In this document: positions 8,806 through 16,876 of the stretch, piece after piece
Position numbering within the stretch: the stretch's first letter is position 1
Layout: the number at the start of each line of letters is the position of its first letter
Made by a program: the position numbers and the translations under genes
The notes under the pieces: model-generated
The model's input: only the letters and a program-made list of their open reading frames with translations
Databases searched by the model: none
Told to the model about the DNA's origin: nothing
NCBI RefSeq assembly: GCF_029623345.1
Contig: NZ_JAPYKH010000008.1
Coordinates: forward strand, 62,001 to 126,000
DNA: 64,000 bases
Origin: Sphingomonas phyllosphaerae
GTDB taxonomy: Bacteria; Pseudomonadota; Alphaproteobacteria; Sphingomonadales; Sphingomonadaceae
Direction of reading: 5' to 3'

Positions 8806-8825
8806 CAGTGCCGGGGAGGAATAAG

Positions 8826-9743
8826 ATGCGCCATTTCCTGAGCCTCAGCGACGCCGGTGGCGACGCGATCGCCGCCATGCTGGCCGATGCGCTCGAGCGC
8901 AAACAGGCGCGCGCGGGCTGGGCCAAGGGCCGCGCCGACGCCGACGCACCGCTCGCCGGCCGCGTGCTGGCGATGATCTTCGAGAAGAACTCGACCCGCA
9001 CCCGCGTCAGCTTCGACATGGCGATCCGCCAGCTCGGCGGCCAGTCGATCGTGATGGAGGCGGGCCAGATGCAGCTCGGCCGCGGCGAGACGGTGGCGGA
9101 CACCGCGCGCGTGCTCTCGGGCTATGTCGACGCGATCATGATCCGTACCGACGACCACGCCAAGCTCGAGGAGATGGCGGCGCACGCCGGCGTGCCCGTG
9201 ATCAACGGCCTCACCGACGCATCGCACCCGTGCCAGATCATGGCCGATCTGCTCACCATCGTGGAGAGCGGGCGCCAGCTGCCGGGGCTCAAGGTGGCGT
9301 GGCTGGGCGACGGCAACAACGTGCTCGCCTCGATCGTCGAGGCGGCGGCGCTGCTCCATTTCGACGTGGTCGCGGCCTGCCCGCAGGGGTTCCAGCCCGA
9401 GGAGGAGGCGATCGTGCGCGCCTCGGGCCGCGCGCGCGTGGTCGCCGACCCGCGCGAGGCGGTGGCCGACGCCGACGTGGTCGTCACCGACACCTGGATC
9501 TCGATGGGCCAGGCGCAGGCCGAGACCAAGCTGCGCGCGATGATGCCCTATCAGGTCGACGCCGCGCTGATGGCCGCGGCCAAGCCGGGCGCCGCGTTCC
9601 TCCACTGCCTCCCCGCGCACCGCGGCGAGGAGGTGACGCCCGAGGTGATCGACGGCCCACAGTCGCTCATCTGGCAGGAGGCGGAAAACCGGCTCCATGC
9701 GCAGAAATCGGTGCTGCGCTGGTGCTTCGGCCAGATCGGTTGA
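8826..9743 (+). CDS. argF: Ornithine carbamoyltransferase
   Basis: The 305-residue enzyme joins ornithine and carbamoyl phosphate to give citrulline. The carbamoyl-phosphate motif STRTR is at residues 56-60, HPCQ at 134-137 and HCLP at 260-263 with the catalytic cysteine. The ornithine-binding DTWISMGQ segment follows the family pattern. The start at 8826 is set by the GGGGAGGA sequence six bases upstream; the frame is open further upstream but runs through the structured repeat. Second gene of the argD-argF-hslO group. Confidence 0.97.
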   Translation: MRHFLSLSDAGGDAIAAMLADALERKQARAGWAKGRADADAPLAGRVLAMIFEKNSTRTRVSFDMAIRQLGGQSIVMEAGQMQLGRGETVADTARVLSGYVDAIMIRTDDHAKLEEMAAHAGVPVINGLTDASHPCQIMADLLTIVESGRQLPGLKVAWLGDGNNVLASIVEAAALLHFDVVAACPQGFQPEEEAIVRASGRARVVADPREAVADADVVVTDTWISMGQAQAETKLRAMMPYQVDAALMAAAKPGAAFLHCLPAHRGEEVTPEVIDGPQSLIWQEAENRLHAQKSVLRWCFGQIG

Positions 9744-9799
9744 TCGCGGCGGCGCGGCTTCCCAGTTAGGGGAGGATCAACCATTTGCTCGTCCGTCCC

Positions 9800-9895
9800 C
9801 GTCATGCCGGGCGCGATCCGGCATCCATGGCGCCGCGCACGCTACCAGCCGGAGCGCGTGCGGAACGATGGACCCGGATCAAGTCCGGGGTGACG
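9800..9895. repeat. Dispersed intergenic inverted repeat, copy 1
   Basis: The left end CGTCATGCCGGGCGCGATCC and the right end GGATCAAGTCCGGGGTGACG are imperfect inverted copies. This is one member of a family present at five or more places in the window, always between genes. It separates argF from hslO. Confidence 0.65.
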
Positions 9896-9941
9896 GAGAG
9901 GGCAGCCGGTGGTTCTGCGACCCCGCCAGCATGAGGCAGCC

Positions 9942-10859
9942 TTGACCGACATCCCCGACCACGCTCCCGACCTCGACCGCGCGCTCGGCTTCACCATCGC
10001 GGCGCAGCACGCGCGCGGGAGGGTAGTGCGGCTGGGGCCGACGCTCGACACGATCCTCGCCGCGCACGCCTATCCGCCCGCGATCGAGAAGCTGCTTGCC
10101 GAGGCGCTGACGCTCGCCGCGCTGATCGGCAGCACGCTCAAGGACCCGCAGGGCCAGTTGACGATGCAGACTCAGACCGAGGCGGGCGTCGTCACGCTGC
10201 TGGTGTGCGACTATCGCGGCGGGGAGGTGCGCGGCTACATCCAGTATGACGCGGAACGGCTGGCGCAGGCACCCGCGGAGCCGTCGCTGTTCGCGCTGTT
10301 CGGCAAGGGCTATCTCGCGATCACCTTCGATCTCGCCACCACCGGCGAGCGCTATCAGGGGATCGTTCCGCTCGACGGCGACACACTGAGCGAGGCGGCG
10401 CAGAGTTACTTCTACCAGTCCGAGCAGATTCCGACGCTGGTGCGCGTCGGCATGAACAAGGGCGCGGATGGCCGCTGCGTCGCGGGCGGCTTGCTGCTCC
10501 AGCACCTGCCCGAGGGCGAGGAAGGGCGCGAGCGGCTCCACACCAAGCTCGACCATCCCGAGTGGGAGCATGTCGAGGCGCTCGGCCAGACGATGGGCAG
10601 CGACGAGCTCGCCGACGCTGCCGTGACGCTGGAGACCTTGGTCTGGCGGCTGTTCAACGAGGAGGCCGAGGTGCGCGTGCTCGCGGGGCAGGCGCTGGTG
10701 AAGGGCTGCCGCTGCGACGTCGATTACATCCGCTCGGTGCTCGCGCGCTTCCCGCTGGAAGAGCGGTTGGCGATGGCGGACGAGAGCGGCGTGATCGCGG
10801 TCGATTGCGCTTTCTGCTCAACCAGCTTCCCGGTGCGGGCGGATGAGCTGGTGGGGTGA
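9942..10859 (+). CDS. hslO: Hsp33 family redox-regulated chaperone
   Basis: About 305 residues. Hsp33 is a cytoplasmic holdase activated by oxidative unfolding of its C-terminal zinc domain. The zinc cysteines are visible as CRC (Cys256, Cys258) and CAFC (Cys289, Cys292), the family's CxC...CxxC arrangement. The family core starts at DLDRALGFTIAAQHARGRVVRLG. The TTG at 9942, preceded by GAGG, best fits homologue N termini. A GTG at 9909 with GAGAGGG upstream would add 11 residues, but those are encoded next to the intergenic repeat. The start is therefore moderately certain. Confidence 0.9.
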   Translation: MTDIPDHAPDLDRALGFTIAAQHARGRVVRLGPTLDTILAAHAYPPAIEKLLAEALTLAALIGSTLKDPQGQLTMQTQTEAGVVTLLVCDYRGGEVRGYIQYDAERLAQAPAEPSLFALFGKGYLAITFDLATTGERYQGIVPLDGDTLSEAAQSYFYQSEQIPTLVRVGMNKGADGRCVAGGLLLQHLPEGEEGRERLHTKLDHPEWEHVEALGQTMGSDELADAAVTLETLVWRLFNEEAEVRVLAGQALVKGCRCDVDYIRSVLARFPLEERLAMADESGVIAVDCAFCSTSFPVRADELVG

Positions 10860-10927
10860 GGGGGGCTGCCGTGACCAACCGCGCTCTTGTTCTGCCCACA
10901 TTGTTCGCTTGATCTCCTTCGCCGTTC

Positions 10928-11031
10928 GCTTCGAGTAGCCGTCGAGCTTGTCGGGACGGCGTGTCGAGAAGGGGGCGCGGGCGGTGTGCTCTCGATACGC
11001 GCTCTCGACAGGCTCGATCGCTACTCGAGCC
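10928..11031. repeat. Long imperfect inverted repeat downstream of hslO
   Basis: The left arm (about 10928-10970, containing TCGAGTAGCCGTCGAGCTTG) is an imperfect inverted copy of the right arm (about 10990-11031, containing CTCTCGACAGGCTCGATCGC). Such TCGAGTAG/CTACTCGA and CTGTCGAGA motifs are common intergenic repeats in sphingomonad-type genomes. The stretch from 10860 to 11100 otherwise holds no gene. It may serve as a transcription barrier after hslO. Confidence 0.6.
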
Positions 11032-11170
11032 AACCGGGGGGTAGGGGGCGGAGCCCTGGGGTGAGTGGAGGCTGGGCCAGACGGCTGTACCTCCGCTTAC
11101 CGTTAGCCCAATCTTAACCTTCTTCCCCCATAAGCGACCTCGTGCTGTTCATGCGGCACGCTCTCTCCCT

Positions 11171-11219
11171 AGCTTGACCGTTCAAGCTCCTCACGGGCCG
11201 CCTTCGGGCGGCCCTTTTT
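11171..11219 (+). terminator. Tandem hairpins with strong intrinsic terminator (possible small-RNA 3' end)
   Basis: AGCTTGA-CCGT-TCAAGCT (11171-11188) is a perfect 7-bp hairpin. It is followed by GGGCCGCC-TTCG-GGCGGCCC (11195-11214), a perfect 8-bp stem closed by a UUCG-type loop, and then TTTTT (11215-11219). It points in the forward direction, over 300 bp from the end of hslO and behind another inverted repeat, so it may end a separate non-coding transcript from about 11100. No preQ1 riboswitch pattern was found before queC. Confidence 0.7.
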
Positions 11220-11259
11220 CTTGCGCTCGCGCGCGCGAACGCCTAGCTGGCGCCGCATC

Positions 11260-11958
11260 ATGACCCAATTGACCTCCGCCGTCGTGCTCGTCTCGGGCGG
11301 GCTCGACTCGCTGGTGTCCGCCGCGCTCGCGCGCGAGGCGGGCCACCCGCTGCTCGCGCTCTCGATCGACTATAACCAGCGCCATCAGGTCGAACTCGCG
11401 GCCGCGCGGCGCATTGCGCACGCGCTCGGCGCGACGCGCCATGTCGTGCTGCCGATCGACCTCTCGGCCTTCGGCGGCTCAGCGCTGACCGATCGGGACA
11501 TCGACGTGCCGAAGGACGGTGTCGACGGCACCATCCCCGTCACTTACGTGCCCGCGCGCAACACGATTTTCCTCAGTCTGGCGCTCGGCTGGGCCGAGGC
11601 GGCTGGCGCGAGGGACATCTATCTCGGGGTCAACGCGCTCGATTATTCCGGCTATCCCGACTGCCGCCCCGAGTTCATCGCCGCCTATGAGCGGCTCGCC
11701 GAACTCGCCACCAAGGCGGGCGTCGAGGGCCAGCCGTTCCGCTTCCAGGCGCCGCTCCAGCACATGACCAAGGCCGATATCGTGCGCGAGGGTGCACGGC
11801 TCGGGCTCGACATGGGGATGAGCTGGTCATGCTACGATCCAGCGCCGGGCGGGCTGCATTGCGGGCGGTGCGACAGCTGCCGGCTGCGTCACAAGGGCTT
11901 CGTCGAGGCCGGCGTGCCCGATCCGACCGACTATGCGGTGATCCCGCCGGTCGCGTGA
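11260..11958 (+). CDS. queC: 7-cyano-7-deazaguanine synthase
   Basis: The 232-residue enzyme converts 7-carboxy-7-deazaguanine to preQ0 using ATP and ammonia, on the path to queuosine in tRNA. The PP-loop SGGLDS is at residues 12-17 and YNQRHQVEL follows. The C-terminal zinc cysteines are Cys191, Cys201, Cys204 and Cys207 in [17 protein letters not shown]. The ATG at 11260 is preferred over an upstream in-frame start that would add 13 basic residues across the terminator region. queE begins two bases after the stop codon. Confidence 0.96.
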   Translation: MTQLTSAVVLVSGGLDSLVSAALAREAGHPLLALSIDYNQRHQVELAAARRIAHALGATRHVVLPIDLSAFGGSALTDRDIDVPKDGVDGTIPVTYVPARNTIFLSLALGWAEAAGARDIYLGVNALDYSGYPDCRPEFIAAYERLAELATKAGVEGQPFRFQAPLQHMTKADIVREGARLGLDMGMSWSCYDPAPGGLHCGRCDSCRLRHKGFVEAGVPDPTDYAVIPPVA

Positions 11959-11959
11959 G

Positions 11960-12592
11960 ATGAGCTACGCGGTAAAGGAAATGTTCCTGACGCTCCAGGG
12001 GGAGGGCGTGCAGGCTGGACGGCGCGCGGTGTTCATCCGCTTCGCCGGCTGCAATCTGTGGAGCGGGCGCGAGCAGGACCGCGCCACCGCGGTGTGCCGC
12101 TTCTGCGACACCGATTTCGTCGGCGTCGACGGCGCGGGCGGCGGGCGGTTCGCCGACGCCGCGGCGCTGGTCGTGGCGGCGGAGGGCTTCTGGGGGCCGG
12201 AGCGCGAGCGACGCTTCGTGGTGTTGACGGGGGGCGAGCCGATGCTCCAGGTCGACGACGCCATCGTCGACGCGCTTCACGTTGCCGGGTTCGAGATCGC
12301 GATCGAGAGCAACGGCACGCTGCCGGTGCATCCCGGCATCGACTGGGTGTGTATCAGCCCCAAGGCCGGGAGCGAGACGGTGCAGCGTTCGGGCGACGAG
12401 CTGAAGCTCGTCTGGCCGCAGGCCGGCACCGACCTCGACGCGGTGGAGGGCTGGGGCTTCCGCCACTTCCTGCTCCAGCCGCTCGACGATGCCGCGGGGG
12501 AGGCGAACGTCGCGGCGGCGATGGCGCTGGTGATGGAGCGTCCGCGCTGGCGCTTGTCGCTCCAGACGCACAAGCTGCTGGGGCTGCGCTGA
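11960..12592 (+). CDS. queE: 7-carboxy-7-deazaguanine synthase (radical SAM)
   Basis: The 210-residue radical SAM enzyme rearranges 6-carboxytetrahydropterin into 7-carboxy-7-deazaguanine, the step before QueC. The N terminus MSYAVKEMFLTLQGEG is family-typical. The cluster cysteines are Cys31, Cys46 and Cys49, giving the long CX14CXXC spacing known for QueE instead of the usual CX3CXXC. LTGGEPM binds SAM. It follows queC directly and is cotranscribed with it. queD is not in the window. Confidence 0.96.
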   Translation: MSYAVKEMFLTLQGEGVQAGRRAVFIRFAGCNLWSGREQDRATAVCRFCDTDFVGVDGAGGGRFADAAALVVAAEGFWGPERERRFVVLTGGEPMLQVDDAIVDALHVAGFEIAIESNGTLPVHPGIDWVCISPKAGSETVQRSGDELKLVWPQAGTDLDAVEGWGFRHFLLQPLDDAAGEANVAAAMALVMERPRWRLSLQTHKLLGLR

Positions 12593-12653
12593 CGGCGTTG
12601 CGGAACGCGGACCGTCGGTGCCACCCGACGACCCGCGCGCCACGAGGCTTCGA

Positions 12654-13367
12654 TCAGACCAAGGCCGCCGGCCTGTCGCGCCGGCGCGACCGCATCGCGA
12701 CGCCGATCATAGCGAAGCCGATCAGCATCATCGCCCAGGTGCCGGGCTCGGGCACGGCACTGAGCACGCCGAACACGTCGGCGGTCGCGCTCTGGCCTTC
12801 GCGGACGTGGAACTCGCTCGCCGAGGAGTTGAGGTAGCCGTCGCCGCGGACATTGTCGAAGCCGCGCAGCTCGAACTGATACGCCTGCCCGTCGACCACG
12901 AAATTGTTGATGCTCTGCAGCGAGGGCAGGTAGACGTAATCGGCGTTTTCGTCCGCGCTGCCGGTGTTGGGGGTGCTGTACAGGCCGAGGGCGAAGCTCT
13001 TCGTCAGCAGCCCGATCGCGGGATTGGTGAAGTTGAGCCCGAGGTTGAGCGTCAGCCCGGTCAGTTCGGTGCCGTCGAGGATCGTGCCGTTGTAGTAGGA
13101 AATTGAGCCCACCTTGAACTGCTCGCCGAGCAGCGCCGAGAACGGCGTGTTCGATTGGAAGCTCAACTTGTTGGCCTTATAGCCCGTCACGGGGGTGCCC
13201 CAGGTTATATGATCGCTGCCGATGCCGGTGGAGACGCCCGTCCCCGGCTGCGGATCGCTGAAGGTCGCGCCGACGGTGCCGGACACCGGATCGGTGGCTG
13301 CGAGCGCCGGTGTCGCGGTAATCGTTGCCGTCGCCGTGAGCACGATAGCAAGTGCAAGATTTCGCAT
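12654..13367 (-). CDS. PEPxxWA-CTERM sorting-signal protein (choice-of-anchor K-like)
   Basis: A 237-residue exported protein. Residues 1-23 form a signal peptide (ATPALA). The body, with SGTVGATFSDPQPGTG and DHITWGTP, resembles the choice-of-anchor K domain. The C terminus from residue 205 is VPEPGTWAMM, a hydrophobic helix and MRSRRRDR, the PEP-CTERM signal processed by an exosortase and linked to exopolysaccharide or biofilm matrix. It stands alone, convergent with queE. The exosortase itself is not in the window, and the domain name is by recognition only. Confidence 0.88.
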   Translation of the reverse strand: MRNLALAIVLTATATITATPALAATDPVSGTVGATFSDPQPGTGVSTGIGSDHITWGTPVTGYKANKLSFQSNTPFSALLGEQFKVGSISYYNGTILDGTELTGLTLNLGLNFTNPAIGLLTKSFALGLYSTPNTGSADENADYVYLPSLQSINNFVVDGQAYQFELRGFDNVRGDGYLNSSASEFHVREGQSATADVFGVLSAVPEPGTWAMMLIGFAMIGVAMRSRRRDRPAALV

Positions 13368-14042
13368 GCGTTTTCCTCCTGAACCTAAGGGTTGCGCGAC
13401 GGTCCGGTGAGTGTTGGCCGGAGCGTCTGGGAAGGAATAGCTATAACGCTACGTTAACGGTTAGGCGCGAGCGAGTCCGAAAACGAAACAGGCTGGCGCG
13501 AAAGACTATCTTGCTGCTCAAATAAGCGAGCCGGTGTCGACACTTGGAACGTGGCAGCGACCGGTCCGCCCATCTACTACAATCGTATCCTTTTCGGATG
13601 CGAGCGTCACCAGCATGTGACGGTGAGTCAAAAAGCCTTGAAGGCATAAGGTGTTGCGGCGATCTTTGCCGGCAGTGGGGAGCAGCCGCCAATTCAGCAG
13701 AGGACAGGATCTCGGGGGTAGTTTTTCTTGCTTATCGACGAGGTCGGCTTGTCAGCGGTCGCTGACATCACGATTGAGGTGCGGCGAGATCTGGTAAGCT
13801 GCCGAGTGTCGGGCGACGGCAGCCGCTCGCTTGACCAAATGTCGCGGGTGTAGTCCCAGCTCGACTGCGGCGGGCGCTGCCAAAAGCTTGGTCCGTCGAC
13901 GCCCGCGCCCACCGGAAGCGCGTTCGTGGCGCTGGGCTGCCGGTTGCGCAGGAACACGCTAGCGCTTCAACCGCGCCGGACTTTCGCTCGTCTAGAAGCT
14001 GCGCCTGGCGCAGCCTCCCGACATGATGCTGCGGAAGAGGAC
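13368..14042. other. Gene-poor stretch of lower GC
   Basis: About 675 bases between two reverse genes. From about 13440 to 13760 the sequence is visibly more AT-rich than its surroundings. Several short frames on both strands (for example 13694-13957 reverse, 87 codons) are open, but none has a convincing ribosome site, known domain or typical codon use. GCTGCGCC-T-GGCGCAGC near 14006 is a small palindrome. It may be a decayed gene or an old insertion. I see no gene I can support. Confidence 0.4.
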
Positions 14043-14059
14043 GGCGCCGCACCGGCGCC
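14043..14059 (-). terminator. Hairpin at the 3' end of the secreted-protein gene
   Basis: GGCGCCG-CAC-CGGCGCC is a perfect 7-bp stem beginning nine bases after the stop codon of the reverse gene ending at 14068. On that strand a pyrimidine-rich run (TCCTCTTCC) follows. A weak intrinsic terminator is likely. Confidence 0.4.
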
Positions 14060-14067
14060 GCCATGGA

Positions 14068-14751
14068 TCAGCGCGCGGCGTAGACCACCGGGGTCAGCGG
14101 CGCGCCGCACTTCTGCTCGACGAACAACTCCTTCTTCCAGCACGCCTCGTCGAAGCGCGGCAGCGTCGCGGGCAGCACCTGGAGCGAGGGGAATTGCTGT
14201 TCGCCATAAGGCTTCAGGCTGCTGCGCAGTTCACGCATGCGCGCCATGGCGACGTCGCCGAAGCCGCCGCGCGGTGCATAGAGCGCATCGCGGCCGATGC
14301 TGGCCGCGGTGGCGCAGAAGTTGAATTGCGCCGCGACCGTGGCGAAGCCGGAATAGGTGCGCGTGCCGAACTGGTCGAGCGCGGTCTGGCCGTCCTTCTT
14401 GGTCTTGGCGACACGGGTGAAGTATTTGCCCAGCGTGTCGAACGAATTCTGCAGCTCGACGCGATGGTCTGCAAGGATCGCGTTATAATTCTGCACCGTC
14501 AGCAGCGTCGGCTCGAACTGGCATTGCAGCGCGGCGACGTTGAGCGCGGCGCGCATGTTCCACACCACGCCGGCGCGCAGCTCGGCGGGGGTGGCGCCGG
14601 GCAGCGGATGCCCCATGCCGTCCTCGTTCCCGATGATCGGTTCGCCGCGCAAATCCTTCGATTTGAAGAAAAACTGCGCAGAAGCCGGCGTCGTCGCCAG
14701 CACCCCAGCCGCCAACGCCACCCAGGCGCCGACGATCCCCACCTTCATCAT
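14068..14751 (-). CDS. Exported protein of unknown function
   Basis: A 227-residue protein starting at MMKVGIVGAWVALAAG, a clear signal peptide cleaved around PASAQ. The mature protein of about 200 residues has four or more cysteines (CQF, CAT, ACW, KCG) that could form periplasmic disulfides, and is mostly helical in appearance. The segment NYNAILADHRVELQNSFDTLGKYF is strongly amphipathic. The frame is open 54 codons further upstream, but that part looks non-coding. No family was recognised. It lies alone between a gene-poor stretch and the methionine-rich lipoprotein. Confidence 0.8.
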   Translation of the reverse strand: MMKVGIVGAWVALAAGVLATTPASAQFFFKSKDLRGEPIIGNEDGMGHPLPGATPAELRAGVVWNMRAALNVAALQCQFEPTLLTVQNYNAILADHRVELQNSFDTLGKYFTRVAKTKKDGQTALDQFGTRTYSGFATVAAQFNFCATAASIGRDALYAPRGGFGDVAMARMRELRSSLKPYGEQQFPSLQVLPATLPRFDEACWKKELFVEQKCGAPLTPVVYAAR

Positions 14752-14908
14752 TCCCCAACACTCCTCGTCGCAGCTACGGCCGCGCGCTCCTTTTACGTCA
14801 AACCGGGTAAATGGCCCAAGAACATTCTGTCGCGCAAATGATTCATTCCGGCGCGTGGTGTCGCTGCCACGGTGTTGCTTGTTGACGTTGCGTAACGACA
14901 ATCGCTTC

Positions 14909-14949
14909 CGCAAGACAAAAGAAGAGGCCGCCCGGTTTCCCGCGCGGCC
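14909..14949 (-). terminator. Intrinsic terminator of the methionine-rich lipoprotein gene
   Basis: On the reverse strand, GGCCGC and GCGGCC (within 14926-14949) form a stem with a GAAA-like loop. A T-rich run TCTTCTTTTG follows (14909-14925). It lies 30 bases after the stop codon of the lipoprotein gene. Confidence 0.65.
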
Positions 14950-14979
14950 CCGTCAACACAATCGCCGGATCGCGGCAGA

Positions 14980-15228
14980 TTACATCGCGTTCGACATGTT
15001 CGACATCATCATGTCGTTGCCCATGGTGTCATTCGCCATCATGCCGCCGTTCATGGCGCCGTCAACGGCGGTCATGTTGTCGGTCATGGTGTCCATGCCC
15101 TCGGTGGCGTTCATGTCGGTGATCATGGTGTTCTCGCTGGTCTCGGTCTTCGAACCACACGCCGAGACGGCGAGAGCGGCTGCCGCGAGCGCCGAACCGC
15201 CGAGGATCTTGGTGATGACTGCACGCAT
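14980..15228 (-). CDS. Small methionine-rich lipoprotein
   Basis: An 82-residue protein with a lipoprotein signal: MRAVITKILGGSALAAAALA then VSAC, giving a lipidated cysteine near residue 24. The mature part of about 59 residues has 14 methionines set in Asn, Asp, Thr and Gly (DMNATEGMDTMTDNM, NDMMMSNMSNAM). A ribosome site (GGGAG, seven bases before the ATG at 15228) supports this start over a longer frame. Its role is unknown. Methionine clusters can bind Cu(I) or absorb oxidants, but that is only a possibility here. Confidence 0.8.
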   Translation of the reverse strand: MRAVITKILGGSALAAAALAVSACGSKTETSENTMITDMNATEGMDTMTDNMTAVDGAMNGGMMANDTMGNDMMMSNMSNAM

Positions 15229-15318
15229 GAATTTGCTCCCTAGACTGTGGATTTGGCGACCACCCGGCCGTTTTTTATCCCAAACCGGCGTAGACATTAA
15301 TCACAGATGACCGCCCTC

Positions 15319-15996
15319 TCAAGCCTCGTTTTCACCGACGCAAGTCAGGCTTTCGAGAAAGGCGTCGGCGGTTAACGTCAACGCGGCGTCGAAAGTTGCA
15401 AATTCCTGCGGCGAACCGAGCGCGGCCGCGCTGGTGACCGGATAGTCGGCCAGGCCGCACGGCACGATGCCGCCGAAATGCGCAAGGTCGGGCGCGAGAT
15501 TGATCGAGAAGCCGTGCAGCGTCACCCAGCGGCGCACGCGGATGCCGATCGCGCCGATCTTGGCCTCGCCGCCGTCACGGTCGTGCGTCCAGATGCCGAT
15601 CCGCCCGGGGGCGCGGAACGCCGTTATGCCCAGCTCGGCCAGCGCCGCGATCAGCCACCCCTCCAGCGCGTGCACGAAGCAGCGCACGTCGCGGCCGCGC
15701 CGATTGAGATCGAGCATGAGATAGCCGACCCGCTGCCCCGGCCCGTGATAGGTGTAGCGTCCGCCGCGTCCTGCGGGGACCACCGGAAAGCGCGGATCGA
15801 CCAGCTCACGCGGGTCGGCGCTGGTGCCGGCGGTGTAGACCGGCGGGTGTTCGAGCAGCCACACCAGCTCGCGCGCCTCGCCCGCGGCGATCGCGGCGGC
15901 GCGCGCCTCCATTGCCGCCAGCGCGGCGGCATAGTCGGTGAGCCCCGGCGACACGCGCCACTCCACGTCCTCGATGGTCGATGCTCGCCGCTGCAT
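15319..15996 (-). CDS. lipB: Octanoyltransferase
   Basis: The 225-residue enzyme transfers the octanoyl group from ACP to lipoate-dependent proteins, the first step of lipoate synthesis. [18 protein letters not shown] and the catalytic pair Lys146 (AKIGAIG) and Cys180 ([14 protein letters not shown]) are present. The start at [13 protein letters not shown] gives the normal family length. A longer open frame upstream overlaps the divergent membrane gene and is rejected. It is divergent from the two-gene membrane operon at 16076. Confidence 0.95.
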   Translation of the reverse strand: MQRRASTIEDVEWRVSPGLTDYAAALAAMEARAAAIAAGEARELVWLLEHPPVYTAGTSADPRELVDPRFPVVPAGRGGRYTYHGPGQRVGYLMLDLNRRGRDVRCFVHALEGWLIAALAELGITAFRAPGRIGIWTHDRDGGEAKIGAIGIRVRRWVTLHGFSINLAPDLAHFGGIVPCGLADYPVTSAAALGSPQEFATFDAALTLTADAFLESLTCVGENEA

Positions 15997-16075
15997 GCCC
16001 GCCAGATGTGCGCGCCAGGCGCGGTTGGCAAGCCGTCGGCGGAGCGCTAGGCCGGCGCGGGAAGGGGAAGACGCG

Positions 16076-16876
16076 ATGATCAGGATGGCCATGGTGTGGG
16101 AGCGCACGGTCGACGTGCTGCGCGGGCGCGCCGCGATCCTCGCCGGCATCGCCTTCGCCACGCTGTTCCTGCCCGCGGTCTTGAGCGCCGCGGTGACGAG
16201 CTTCGGTGACGTTCAGGCGGCGCGGCTGCTGGCGAGCCTGGTCTCTGCGGTGCTGATGCTGTTCGGCATGCTCGCGATCACCGCGGTGGCGAGCGACCCG
16301 CACGTCGATCGCGGCGCGGCCTATCGGCTCGCCGCGAACCGGCTTCCCGCCGCGATCGGCGTCACGCTGGTGCTGATCATCGCGCTGTCGCTCACCTTCG
16401 TGCCGGGCACGCTTGCGCTGATCGCGGCGGGTGCGACCGTCACGGCAGCGGGCATGGTCGAGATGCAGCGCGCCGCGGCCGGCCCGCTCGCATTGTCCGC
16501 AGGGCTGATCCTCGTCGCCGCCGCGCTCCTGCTGTGGCTGGGCGCGCGGCTCGCGCCACTGTTCGCGGTGGTGGTCAACGAGCGGCTCGGGCTCGGCGCG
16601 ATCCGCCGCGCCTTCGCGCTGACGCGCGGCGCCGCGGCGCGGCTGATCGGGGTGCTGATCCTGTACGCCGTGCTGGTGATGGTGCTCAGCGTCGCCGTGC
16701 GCTCGGTTGTCGGGGTCGTGCTGCAGCTGCTGCTCGACAGCGACGGCGCCGTGCTGTTCGGCACGTCGGTCGCGCTGGCGATCGTCAGCGCCGGCGCCAC
16801 GGTGGTGCAGAACGTCTTCTACGCGCAATATTATGCCGCGGCGCGCGAGCGCGATGAGGCGGCGCCGTTCGCATGA
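16076..16876 (+). CDS. Multi-pass membrane protein of unknown function
   Basis: A 266-residue protein with about six transmembrane helices (for example residues 22-42, 52-72, 96-120, 140-160, 190-215 and 230-245). The architecture and the [13 protein letters not shown] segment recall the membrane domain of the glycerophosphodiester phosphodiesterase or YciC-like families, but identity is not secure. The ATG is preceded by GGAAGGGGAAG. It overlaps the next membrane gene by four bases (ATGA), so the two form an operon and may act together. Confidence 0.82.
   Translation: MIRMAMVWERTVDVLRGRAAILAGIAFATLFLPAVLSAAVTSFGDVQAARLLASLVSAVLMLFGMLAITAVASDPHVDRGAAYRLAANRLPAAIGVTLVLIIALSLTFVPGTLALIAAGATVTAAGMVEMQRAAAGPLALSAGLILVAAALLLWLGARLAPLFAVVVNERLGLGAIRRAFALTRGAAARLIGVLILYAVLVMVLSVAVRSVVGVVLQLLLDSDGAVLFGTSVALAIVSAGATVVQNVFYAQYYAAARERDEAAPFA

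Noticed and set aside
11100..11259. preQ1 riboswitch before queC
   Set aside because: The expected pseudoknot sequences could not be found; the terminator there is better explained as ending another transcript.
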